Source: Patescibacteria group bacterium (GTDB taxonomy: Bacteria; Patescibacteriota; Minisyncoccia; Phycocordibacterales; UBA5272). From it: a stretch of DNA of 8,383 bases. Below, piece after piece: positions 1 to 6,726 of this stretch. The first letter of the stretch is position 1. Every line of letters starts with the position of its first letter. The notes below the pieces were generated by a model, which saw only the letters and a program-made list of their open reading frames with translations, was not told where the DNA came from and made no database searches. Both the position numbers and the translations under genes were made by a program. Where the stretch lies: assembly GCA_030916975.1 (NCBI GenBank), contig JAUPVO010000057.1, positions 1 through 8,383 of the forward strand, given 5' to 3'.

Positions 1-167
1 GGCTTAAACTACTCCACTTATGGACCTGGATGTACTTGTCCTTATGGGCAGACTCAATCTGGAAGTAGTTGTGTTAGTCAGTCTTGTCCCAACGGCTTAA
101 ACTACTCCACTTATGGACATGGATGTACTTGTCCTTATGGGCAGACTCAATCTGGAAGTAGTTGTGT
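1..167 (+). repeat. Tandem 93-bp coding repeat, two copies visible
   Basis: Copy 1 occupies 1-93 and copy 2 starts at 94. Bases 1-74 and 94-167 match except for c26 versus a119, which changes Pro to His. Each 31-residue unit has four cysteines and the EGF-like core CTCPYGQTQSGSSC. Copy 2 diverges after base 167, so the array ends there. Copy 1 begins at the window edge, so more copies may lie upstream. Near identity at the DNA level points to recent duplication or homogenisation. Confidence 0.95.
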
Positions 168-2520
168 AACCGCATCAGCACCAGTCTGCGGATCTACTGC
201 TAACACTTGTTCATCTGGTGACCTTGTTAATGATTACTTCTCTGGAGCAAGTGCTACTTGGCAATGTATGAACTCCGTCGGAACCAAAACTTCTTGTAGT
301 TCTTCTTGTCCTTCTGGTCAGACTTATACTTGTAACGGGACTCTGGCTGGATCTGGCATATGTCTAGGAACCCTTTCTTGTAATACTATAGCTTATACCA
401 TATCACTATCTGGTTCTAACTGTACTATAAATCCAGGACAATCATCTTGCCAAGGGACTCTTAACTGGTCTTCAACTTACCCGACTTATCAGTCCTGGAA
501 TATAACTGGACCTGGTGCCCCAACTGGTGGTTATGCTTCTTGGAATGGAAGCTCTCACTTGGGTAATGGATATCCAACTCTACCTTATGGAGTAGGAATA
601 TACTATTATAACGCTGGATCTAAGACGACTTCTTACTCATTACAAGCTACTTGTGCTACAGGTACGACTTGGGATGGTAGCAAATGTGCTTGTCCAGCGG
701 GATACGCAATATCAGGCACTCAATGTATCAAGTATGCAGCATCAATATCAGCAACCCCAACTTGTAATATAGTACCTGGACGCTCTACTTGTAAATCTAC
801 CTTAAACTGGTCTGCTACTAGCAATGCTAACAGTGGCTGGACAATATCTTCTAGCCCCAACTCTTCACCTTCTACAGTTAATGTTCAAGGGAATAACAAT
901 ACTGGATCTCAAGCGGTTGATGTCACCAACGGTACAACAATATTCACACTTAACACAGGAGGAACTATTACACCTAACCCTACAGCAAACACAGTAGCCA
1001 AATGCCAAGACACAGGTACAGCTTGGGATGGTAGCAAATGCCCTTTGACTCTGGACTTGCCAACAAGTTATGAGAATGAAAAAGGTAAAGACTTCACTAT
1101 GACATGGAAAAGTAATGGTAATGAATGTGTAATCAAAGACAATAATAATCAACCTATAGCAACTACAACATCTTCTACCAATAACTTCTCTTACAATTTC
1201 TCAGTAGCAGCTAACCCTTATCTCAATACTAATGGAAACTACAAATACAATGTGTCCTGTTATTATAAGAATGGAACTGATTACGGTACCCCTATTACCA
1301 AAAGCACTACCTTAACAGTGTATGAAAAAGTAACAGCTTATATAACTGATAACAATAATGGTAGCGCAACACTAGGCTGTAAAGGATCTTGGAATACAGC
1401 CTCTCTGATAGCTAGCACTACTAGTGGAGTAAACACTAGACAGTTCACCAACGATGGTACAAATATTTTCCCAATCACCTATTCTTTAAGTGGTAATCCA
1501 ACCCTTACCCTAACTTGTGTAGGTAAAAATACTGATGTAGCAATATTACCCAAAGGAACTCTTAGTTTAGCAGGTACTGTTAGTTCAGCTACTAGAGCTC
1601 CTATATCTACCTCAACCGTAACTTCTTCTGACGAGATAATGTATATAGATTACACTTCGTCTAATGGTGTGTTCGACATATCTTATACAGCAACTGGCGT
1701 TACAGCTATACAATATGCAGAAGTTATAGGAGATCCAAATGTTAACCCTAGTACAATCACAGCTCTCGACAGTAATAAACCAATCAGCGATACTATATTA
1801 AATGCGAGTTACCCTAGTGGTGCAACCATCAAAATAGTAGCCACAAAAAATGGTATATACAAGACATTAATACTAAGATTGAGAAACTCTCAGACACCTA
1901 AAGCTCAACTAACTAATCTAAGCACAAGTAATGTATCTGGTGTCTGTTATAACAGCACAAGCTATGATCTTAAGCTTGGCGGAGTATCAGTCAAATCAGG
2001 AAGTATAGCTGCGGCTAACTTTGACAGCTATAATATTAATTATAACTACACGATGCCTCCTCTTCTATCCAAACAATCAGTCTCCCTAACTTGTGGATTT
2101 GCTGGTAATACCGACACTGCAACTGGAGAAGTTATAGATGCTAGCAAGCAAACAGCCGAGATACTAAGATTCTCAGCCTATCCTCCAGAGCTGGCTTGTG
2201 GTGGTGGTAAAGCCATACTAACTTGGGAAGTAAAATACTCTGCTGGTAAAAATTGTCATATTGAATCTGAAGTGACCACTAAGAACTCGTCTGTCTTAAA
2301 TGCAGATAAGACCTTGGCCTTATCCAAAATATCATCAGCTATAAATACTGATTCTAACTATAAAACCCTTATAGCCACAACTACAAAAGTAACTAAAGGT
2401 AATATATTTGATATAACGGACTCTAATTACATTTCTAAGGGGCAATTAAGTAATGTAGTGACAACATTTTCTACTAGATATTACCTTGTTTGTGGGACCC
2501 TGCCAAAAATATTCCAATAA
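1..2520 (+). CDS. Large Cys-rich, EGF-like/Ig-like surface protein (5' partial, probably frameshifted near the 3' end)
   Basis: The frame is open from base 1 to a TAA at 2518-2520, giving 839 residues with no start visible. The Met at 268 lies inside a Cys-rich segment (TWQCMNSVG) and is not a credible start. Order seen: two 31-residue Cys-rich repeats (residues 1-56, pattern CxCPxGxxxxGxxC), a Cys-rich stretch (about 57-125), a domain with CTINPGQSSC and LNWS (from 141), another EGF-like CxCPxG segment (229-242), a second copy of the LNW domain (from 255), then Ser/Thr/Asn-rich beta domains with sparse cysteines to the end. The composition (Ser, Thr, Gly, Asn, Tyr, paired Cys) fits an exported, disulfide-bonded cell-surface protein, perhaps an adhesin or envelope protein. 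That role is inference. The signal peptide would lie upstream of the window. No C-terminal membrane anchor or LPxTG sorting signal is visible. The real C-terminus probably lies in the -1 frame, ending at 2567. Confidence 0.8.
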   Translation, partial: GLNYSTYGPGCTCPYGQTQSGSSCVSQSCPNGLNYSTYGHGCTCPYGQTQSGSSCVTASAPVCGSTANTCSSGDLVNDYFSGASATWQCMNSVGTKTSCSSSCPSGQTYTCNGTLAGSGICLGTLSCNTIAYTISLSGSNCTINPGQSSCQGTLNWSSTYPTYQSWNITGPGAPTGGYASWNGSSHLGNGYPTLPYGVGIYYYNAGSKTTSYSLQATCATGTTWDGSKCACPAGYAISGTQCIKYAASISATPTCNIVPGRSTCKSTLNWSATSNANSGWTISSSPNSSPSTVNVQGNNNTGSQAVDVTNGTTIFTLNTGGTITPNPTANTVAKCQDTGTAWDGSKCPLTLDLPTSYENEKGKDFTMTWKSNGNECVIKDNNNQPIATTTSSTNNFSYNFSVAANPYLNTNGNYKYNVSCYYKNGTDYGTPITKSTTLTVYEKVTAYITDNNNGSATLGCKGSWNTASLIASTTSGVNTRQFTNDGTNIFPITYSLSGNPTLTLTCVGKNTDVAILPKGTLSLAGTVSSATRAPISTSTVTSSDEIMYIDYTSSNGVFDISYTATGVTAIQYAEVIGDPNVNPSTITALDSNKPISDTILNASYPSGATIKIVATKNGIYKTLILRLRNSQTPKAQLTNLSTSNVSGVCYNSTSYDLKLGGVSVKSGSIAAANFDSYNINYNYTMPPLLSKQSVSLTCGFAGNTDTATGEVIDASKQTAEILRFSAYPPELACGGGKAILTWEVKYSAGKNCHIESEVTTKNSSVLNADKTLALSKISSAINTDSNYKTLIATTTKVTKGNIFDITDSNYISKGQLSNVVTTFSTRYYLVCGTLPKIFQ
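421..1041 (+). repeat. Diverged internal domain duplication within the surface protein
   Basis: Two copies of a roughly 115-residue module are visible. The first marker, CTINPGQSSCQGTLNWS at 421, recurs as CNIVPGRSTCKSTLNWS at 763 (342 bp apart). The second marker, TGTTWDGSKC at 658-687, recurs as TGTAWDGSKC at 1012-1041 (354 bp apart). The module therefore runs from the paired-Cys/LNW strand to a WDGSKC end. The copies differ at many positions, so this duplication is much older than the 93-bp array at the left edge. An EGF-like CACPAGYAISGTQC segment follows only the first copy. Confidence 0.8.
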
Positions 2521-2567
2521 CTAGCAGATCGGCTGATGTAGATGTTGTGTGTACTGGACAACAATAA
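2478..2567 (+). other. Probable frameshift and displaced C-terminus of the surface protein
   Basis: The annotated frame ends at 2520 with LVCGTLPKIFQ. The -1 frame is open from 2478 to a TAA at 2565-2567. If the shift falls at the five-A run (2505-2509), the protein reads LPKNIPITSRSADVDVVCTGQQ, adding 19 residues after Lys. The tail has the alternating hydrophobic pattern and Cys expected of the last strand of an Ig-like domain, whereas KIFQ looks like chance sequence. The restored stop lies 11 bases before the terminator hairpin. Causes could be a missing A in the assembly, a natural mutation or slippage. The heptamer A-AAA-ATA is not a classical slippery site. Confidence 0.65.
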
Positions 2568-2578
2568 AATAAAAATAC

Positions 2579-2620
2579 ATAACACAAAAAACTTAGTCAG
2601 ACTAAGTTTTTTTGTGTTAT
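2579..2620 (+). terminator. Intrinsic terminator of the surface protein gene
   Basis: The left arm 2579-2597 (AT, AACAC, six A, CTTAGT) pairs with the right arm 2601-2620 (ACTAAG, seven T, GTGTTAT) around a CAG loop. The long stem has one bulged T. The inner ACTTAGT/ACTAAGT hairpin followed by seven T acts as a typical terminator in the + direction, and the six A on the left give partial symmetry. It lies 11 bases past the restored stop at 2567 and separates this gene from the next unit. Confidence 0.85.
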
Positions 2621-2623
2621 AAT
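2615..2623 (+). promoter_or_regulatory. Extended -10 promoter (TGT-TATAAT) for the membrane protein/recG unit
   Basis: TG at 2615-2616, one base, then a perfect TATAAT at 2618-2623. The same 11-mer TGTTATAATTT recurs in front of rpsU at 6709-6719. The -35 region is poor, which is acceptable for extended -10 promoters. The box overlaps the last bases of the terminator stem, so one element ends upstream transcription and starts the next. It would give a leader of about 30 bases for the gene at 2662. Confidence 0.6.
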
Positions 2624-2645
2624 TTATCTATTATTTAATTAACTT

Positions 2646-2651
2646 TAAAAT
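2646..2651 (+). promoter_or_regulatory. Alternative -10 box (TAAAAT) 10 bases before the start at 2662
   Basis: TAAAAT matches the -10 consensus at five of six bases. It sits 10 bases before the ATG, close to the 13- and 9-base spacings seen before hisS and rpsU. It lacks the TGn extension and a good -35, so it is the weaker candidate compared with 2615-2623. Confidence 0.25.
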
Positions 2652-2661
2652 ACCCAATCTC

Positions 2662-3042
2662 ATGTTCACTTCTGCTTGGCCTTATATACTCCGTTTCGCC
2701 TTAGCTGCTTATTATCTTTTTAATCATGCTCTACCTCTTGTGGCTGGATTCAAGAAAATAGGCAGCAATCAGGCTATATTCGAATGTACTGGATCACTAA
2801 TCTCCCCTGTGCTAGCCTTTAACTTGTGGCATGGTATGTTTGTCTTCTTGGCGATTATGATACTTATATGGCCAAGACCTGTATACTTTCTAGCCATTTC
2901 TCTTTTCGTTCTCCTGTTAGAAGCTTATATAGTTTTTGGTCAAGTTGCTTCTGCTACAGAGAACTCTACCAATCTACTTATCTCGATTTGTATTTTGATT
3001 AATATAGTTCTACTTATACTCTACGGTAGACTCAAATACTAA
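2662..3042 (+). CDS. Small four-helix integral membrane protein, function unknown
   Basis: A 126-residue protein starting at ATG 2662. I do not recognise a specific family. Hydrophobic segments at about 7-29, 46-69, 73-93 and 103-121 predict four membrane helices with short loops. Charged residues are few: R11 in helix 1, K31-K32 after it, E41, R72 between helices 2 and 3, E87 in helix 3, E100 and the terminal RLKY. Length, helix count and an early Arg in helix 1 loosely resemble DoxX-like proteins, but no diagnostic motif is clear and this is only a suggestion. There is no cleavable signal peptide. The preceding bases show no good Shine-Dalgarno sequence. recG follows after 33 bases with no terminator between, so the two are probably co-transcribed. 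Confidence 0.75.
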   Translation: MFTSAWPYILRFALAAYYLFNHALPLVAGFKKIGSNQAIFECTGSLISPVLAFNLWHGMFVFLAIMILIWPRPVYFLAISLFVLLLEAYIVFGQVASATENSTNLLISICILINIVLLILYGRLKY

Positions 3043-3055
3043 AACTAAACAAGAG

Positions 3056-3081
3056 TAACATGTGCAAGATAAAACATGTTA
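3056..3081 (+). repeat. Inverted repeat spanning the recG start codon
   Basis: TAACATG at 3056-3062 is the exact reverse complement of CATGTTA at 3075-3081, with a 12-base loop. The right arm covers the recG ATG (3076-3078), so the hairpin could mask initiation. A seven-pair AT-rich stem is weak and may be chance. Confidence 0.35.
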
Positions 3082-5283
3082 GAAAATAATCTTAACAATG
3101 AGAATATAGAAAAATACAAAAAGTTAAACCCTAATCAAAAAGAAGGTTTAATTCGTCTTGGGATAAAAAATGCATATGACTTGCTTCACTATATAACGAT
3201 TAGATACATCAACTACGGTGAGATTAGCCAGATCGGAAATCTAATGGATGGCAGTTTTGCTACTCTGTATGGAACACTCAAAAATGTAAAAGTTAAAAAG
3301 AGTTGGAAAACCAAAATCAACATGACAGAGGCTCATCTTTTCGACGGGGTCAAGAATATTGATCTGGTGTGGTTTAATCAGCCTTATATAGGTAAAATAT
3401 ACCCTGAGAATACTTTGGTTCAGATAAGCGGTAAAGTTGAAAATAAGAACAATAAACAGTACATTATTAATCCAAGCATAGACAAGATTAATAACATCCC
3501 AGAAGCCTCTGATTCTCTTTTCCGGGAAGATAATGACAACTCGGATAACTTAATCCCTATTTATGCCGAGACCAAACATGTAACCAGTAGATTCATATTA
3601 GAGACTATCAAGCGCATCATAAAGTCAGAATATTTTGACAACCTAACTGATGTAATACCAGAACATATAAGGAAAGAACTACATCTACCGAGTATCAAAG
3701 ATGCAATACTTTATATTCATTTTCCCAAGAATAATAAACTGGCTGAGTCTGCCAAAAAAAGATTTCTTTTCGAGGAGATGTTTATTATACAGCTACTAAT
3801 TCAAGAAGAAAGAAAGCTGGCTGAACAATCATTGTCCTATCATGTTCAGGAGAATAACTTGAATGAATTCTTTGACTTACATGAGATAAACCCAACCAAT
3901 GCTCAGAGAAGAGTTCTAGATGACATATTAAAAGACTTGCGAGCAGATAAACCGATGCAAAGACTTCTAGAGGGTGACGTTGGTTCTGGTAAAACCTTAG
4001 TGGCAGCTAGTGCTATCTACAATGTAATCAAAAATAAAAAAGATAACAAAGTAATAGGCTCACCATTACAAGCAGCTTACTTGGCCCCTACTGAGATCTT
4101 AGCCATGCAACAATTCGAATCACTGATTAATCTCTTAGCTCACACAGGTATTAGTGTCGGATACATATCAGGCAAAGCGGCTTACAAATTCCCTTCCAAA
4201 ATAGACCCAGAAAGTTACACCAAAATATCAAAAGCCCAATTAAGTAAGTGGATCAAAAGTGGAGAAATCTCTCTACTTGTTGGAACCCACTCTATCACCA
4301 AAAAGTCTGTTGAATTCAAAGACTTAGCCTTGGTTATAATAGATGAACAACACAGATTCGGTATCAATACTAGAAAAGATTTAGCCCACAAAAAGGGAGA
4401 TAATAGATTGGAGATACCACATCTCCTCTCCATGACAGCTACACCAATACCGAGAACTTTAGCTTTGTCTATTTTTGGTGATTTGGATCTGTCTATAATA
4501 GATGAATTACCCAAAGGCCGTAAACCGATTAAAACAAAATTCATCTACGAAAAAGACCGCAACAAAACATATGACTTTATGATTGATCAAGTAGGAAAAG
4601 GTAAACAAGTTTTTATTGTGTGTAGTAAAATAAATGAAAAAGAAGACACAGAAGACGGCCAAGTAGAGAAACGCAAATCAGTTGAATCTGAATTAAAAAG
4701 AATACAAAAATACTTAGATCAAAAAGAAGCTACTTCTGATACAGACCTAAATAAAATTAACATAAAAGGTCTGCACTCCAAAATCAAAACCGCCGAGCAA
4801 GAACAGATAATGCAAGACTTCAAAGATAATCAAATCCAAATCCTAATAGCTACTTCCTTGGTCGAGGTTGGAGTTAATATACCCAATGCCACAATGATGA
4901 TTATTGAAGATGCGGAAAGGTTTGGATATTCACAACTCCATCAGCTTCGAGGACGCATAGGTAGAGGTAACGACGAGTCTTACTGTTTCTTATTCTCCTC
5001 TTCTTTTAATGAGAAATCTCTAGAGAGATTGAAGAACTTCTCTTCGACTAATAACGGGTTTGAATTAGCCGAGATGGACATGAATCAGCGCGGTATAGGA
5101 TCACTCCTCTCTAGCAATCAGTCTGGTATGAGTGACCTTGGTATGGAAGCTCTCAAGAATATAAAGTTGGTAGAATTGGCCAAAAAGTATGCCAAAGAAA
5201 TAATAGAAAATGACCCCCTGCTTGAAAATTATTCCGAATTAAAAAATAGACTAAAGGAGCTAGACAATATTCACATGGAATAA
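3076..5283 (+). CDS. recG: ATP-dependent DNA helicase RecG
   Basis: A 735-residue superfamily 2 helicase that in known RecG proteins reverses stalled replication forks and branch-migrates junctions. Order: N-terminal helical part, an OB-fold wedge region (about 55-145), then two RecA-like helicase domains. Motifs seen: Walker A GDVGSGKT (300-307), Walker B DEQH (423-426) followed by RFG, TATPIPRT (from 454), an EVGVNIPNA segment (597-605), QLHQLRGRIGRG motif VI (620-631), and a C-terminal TRG-like segment from GFELAEMD to NQSG (661-684). Length is within the family range. ATG 3076 is the first possible start because TAA lies in frame at 3070. No Shine-Dalgarno sequence is evident. Oddities: Asn601 replaces the usual Asp of GVDVPNA, and the TRG loop reads RGIGSLLSSNQSG where RGPGELLGTRQSG-like sequence is usual. 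A charged insert lies between about 520 and 565. Probably co-transcribed with the upstream membrane protein. Confidence 0.96.
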   Translation: MLENNLNNENIEKYKKLNPNQKEGLIRLGIKNAYDLLHYITIRYINYGEISQIGNLMDGSFATLYGTLKNVKVKKSWKTKINMTEAHLFDGVKNIDLVWFNQPYIGKIYPENTLVQISGKVENKNNKQYIINPSIDKINNIPEASDSLFREDNDNSDNLIPIYAETKHVTSRFILETIKRIIKSEYFDNLTDVIPEHIRKELHLPSIKDAILYIHFPKNNKLAESAKKRFLFEEMFIIQLLIQEERKLAEQSLSYHVQENNLNEFFDLHEINPTNAQRRVLDDILKDLRADKPMQRLLEGDVGSGKTLVAASAIYNVIKNKKDNKVIGSPLQAAYLAPTEILAMQQFESLINLLAHTGISVGYISGKAAYKFPSKIDPESYTKISKAQLSKWIKSGEISLLVGTHSITKKSVEFKDLALVIIDEQHRFGINTRKDLAHKKGDNRLEIPHLLSMTATPIPRTLALSIFGDLDLSIIDELPKGRKPIKTKFIYEKDRNKTYDFMIDQVGKGKQVFIVCSKINEKEDTEDGQVEKRKSVESELKRIQKYLDQKEATSDTDLNKINIKGLHSKIKTAEQEQIMQDFKDNQIQILIATSLVEVGVNIPNATMMIIEDAERFGYSQLHQLRGRIGRGNDESYCFLFSSSFNEKSLERLKNFSSTNNGFELAEMDMNQRGIGSLLSSNQSGMSDLGMEALKNIKLVELAKKYAKEIIENDPLLENYSELKNRLKELDNIHME

Positions 5284-5306
5284 ACTACTGTTTACCAGGA
5301 CTTGAT

Positions 5307-5336
5307 TTGCACCTTAGTGTTAATTTTTGGTATAAT
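5307..5336 (+). promoter_or_regulatory. hisS promoter with extended -10, close to the start
   Basis: TATAAT at 5331-5336 is preceded by TG at 5328-5329 plus one base (extended -10). TTGCAC at 5307-5312 can serve as a -35 with an 18-base spacer. Only 13 bases separate the -10 from the ATG at 5350, so a start point about 7 bases downstream would leave a leader of roughly six bases and no room for a Shine-Dalgarno sequence. Confidence 0.7.
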
Positions 5337-5349
5337 AAGAAAAAACCAT

Positions 5350-6675
5350 ATGCCCACTCCAAATACAACCAAATCAGACAAAGCAAAGAATAATAATCAA
5401 AGTAATATTACCAAGCTCAAAGGTACACAAGACATCCGTAATGACCAGTATTATCAATTCCAAGGCATGTTTGAAAAGGCTCAAGAGATTAGTGAATATT
5501 ATGGATTCAAACCAATAGAAACCCCAACCATAGAAAGAGCTTCTACTTATCAGAAGGCCATAGGAGAGAATACAGATATTGTAGAAAAAGAAATGTACAA
5601 GTTCTCAGTCAAAGGTTCTGACTCTATAGCCTTGCGCCCCGAATATACTGCTGGCATAGTTAGAGCTTATATAGAAGATGGAATGGTATCTGAACCGCAA
5701 CCAATTATGCTCTACTCTTATGGACCAACTTTCAGACACGAGAAACCTCAACTAGGAAGATACAGAGAGTTTAGACAATTCAACCTAGAAATACTTGGCT
5801 CAGACAAAGCCGTAGCAGATGCTCTTGTTATCAAAACTGTCTATGACATATTAACCGACTTTGGATTCAAAGAATTAATCATAGACATCAACTCTATGGG
5901 TGATACTGAGAATAGGCAACCATATATCAAGGACTTGAGTAGCTACTACAAAAAGCTTTCGCCTTCATTGTGTAAGAATTGCCAAGAACGAATCAAGACC
6001 AACCCTCTTCGCCTGCTTGATTGTAAAGAACCAGAATGCCAAGAATTCAAAGCTAAAGCTCCTCAAATAATTAATTATCTATCTCCTGATGCTCGCAAGC
6101 ACTTCAAAGATGTTTTGAAGTTTTTAGAAGAAATGGAAATACCTTTCCGTATCAACAATACTCTAGTTCGCGGACAAGATTATTACAAAAGAACAGTGTT
6201 CGAAGTAATACAAGTACATCTTGATGAAGAAAATAACGAAAAAGAATTAACTATTTGTGGTGGAGGAAGATATGATCTATCCAAACACATGGGACAGAAA
6301 AAAGAAATTCCTTCCGTTGGCGCTGCGATGAGTTTCGAGCGTATAGTAATGATGCCAGACTGTCAGAAAATGAATCCTCGAATAATCAAGAATCCTAAAT
6401 TCTATTTTATACAACTTGGATTCGAAGCTAAATTAAAATCTTTACATATTATCGATATTCTAAGACATGCTAAGATACCAGTACATCAAAACCTTTCCAA
6501 AGATTCTCTAGGAGCTCAATTAGCTTTAGCTTCTGAATTAAATATACCTTATGCACTTATCTTTGGACAGAAAGAAGCTATGGAAGGTAATGTAATACTG
6601 CGAGATATGAAAAAACATGAACAAGAAATAATCAAAATAGAGAACCTTTGCGAATACATCAAAAAGATAAAATAA
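5350..6675 (+). CDS. hisS: Histidine--tRNA ligase (HisRS)
   Basis: A 441-residue class II aminoacyl-tRNA synthetase that charges tRNA-His in the cytoplasm. After a Lys/Asn-rich N-terminal tail of about 18 residues comes the HisRS entry KLKGTQDIRND. Motif 2 is GPTFRHEKPQLGRYREF (125-141), with catalytic Arg129 and Glu131. The histidine-specific block is LVRGQDYYKRTVFE (272-285), with Arg274. Motif 3 is SVGAAMSFER (322-331). The C-terminal part from about 345 is the anticodon-binding domain (YALIFGQKE). A Cys cluster with NPLRLLDC lies in the insertion domain, as in many bacterial HisRS. Oddities are Gln276 where RGLDYY normally has Leu, and FRQF where FHQF is usual. A TTG at 5302 is in frame, but it lies upstream of the promoter -35. 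ATG 5350 is therefore the start. The gene has its own promoter and no obvious terminator before the rpsU promoter. Confidence 0.96.
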   Translation: MPTPNTTKSDKAKNNNQSNITKLKGTQDIRNDQYYQFQGMFEKAQEISEYYGFKPIETPTIERASTYQKAIGENTDIVEKEMYKFSVKGSDSIALRPEYTAGIVRAYIEDGMVSEPQPIMLYSYGPTFRHEKPQLGRYREFRQFNLEILGSDKAVADALVIKTVYDILTDFGFKELIIDINSMGDTENRQPYIKDLSSYYKKLSPSLCKNCQERIKTNPLRLLDCKEPECQEFKAKAPQIINYLSPDARKHFKDVLKFLEEMEIPFRINNTLVRGQDYYKRTVFEVIQVHLDEENNEKELTICGGGRYDLSKHMGQKKEIPSVGAAMSFERIVMMPDCQKMNPRIIKNPKFYFIQLGFEAKLKSLHIIDILRHAKIPVHQNLSKDSLGAQLALASELNIPYALIFGQKEAMEGNVILRDMKKHEQEIIKIENLCEYIKKIK

Positions 6676-6688
6676 ACCTCAAACTAAT

Positions 6689-6717
6689 TTGCTCAAAAAG
6701 TGAAATTATGTTATAAT
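6689..6717 (+). promoter_or_regulatory. rpsU promoter with extended -10, predicting a leaderless mRNA
   Basis: TATAAT at 6712-6717 has TG at 6709-6710 plus one base. TTGCTC at 6689-6694 gives a 17-base spacer. The ATG at 6727 is only nine bases past the -10, so transcription should begin about zero to three bases before the start codon. The layout closely mirrors the hisS promoter (TTGCnC, 17-18 bases, TGnTATAAT). Confidence 0.75.
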
Positions 6718-6726
6718 TTTTCGAAC

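Noticed and set aside
1..167. CRISPR array or satellite repeat
   Set aside because: The unit is 93 bp with no unique spacers, it is fully coding, and its length is a multiple of three.
268..270. ATG as the start of the large surface protein
   Set aside because: The same frame is open to base 1 and encodes the same kind of Cys-rich sequence, including the tandem repeat, so this Met is internal.
865..1152. 95-residue open frame on the minus strand
   Set aside because: It lies opposite a well-supported coding region and its product shows no coherent motif. It is a shadow of the + strand gene.
2503..2511. Programmed -1 ribosomal frameshift
   Set aside because: The zero-frame heptamer is A-AAA-ATA, not a canonical X-XXY-YYZ site, and the nearby hairpin (2579) is too far away to stimulate it. 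An indel or sequencing error is simpler.
2997..3020. Separate recG promoter using TATACT at 3015-3020
   Set aside because: There is no TGn extension and no -35 at suitable spacing, and it lies inside the upstream gene. Co-transcription is simpler.
4215..4544. 109-residue open frame on the minus strand
   Set aside because: It lies opposite the recG helicase motifs, so it is a shadow frame.
5302..5349. Upstream TTG start for hisS
   Set aside because: It lies upstream of the promoter -35, and the added residues (MICTLVLIFG...) do not match HisRS N-termini.
6700..6726. Upstream GTG start for rpsU
   Set aside because: The extended -10 box lies downstream of it, and the added residues are the translated promoter.
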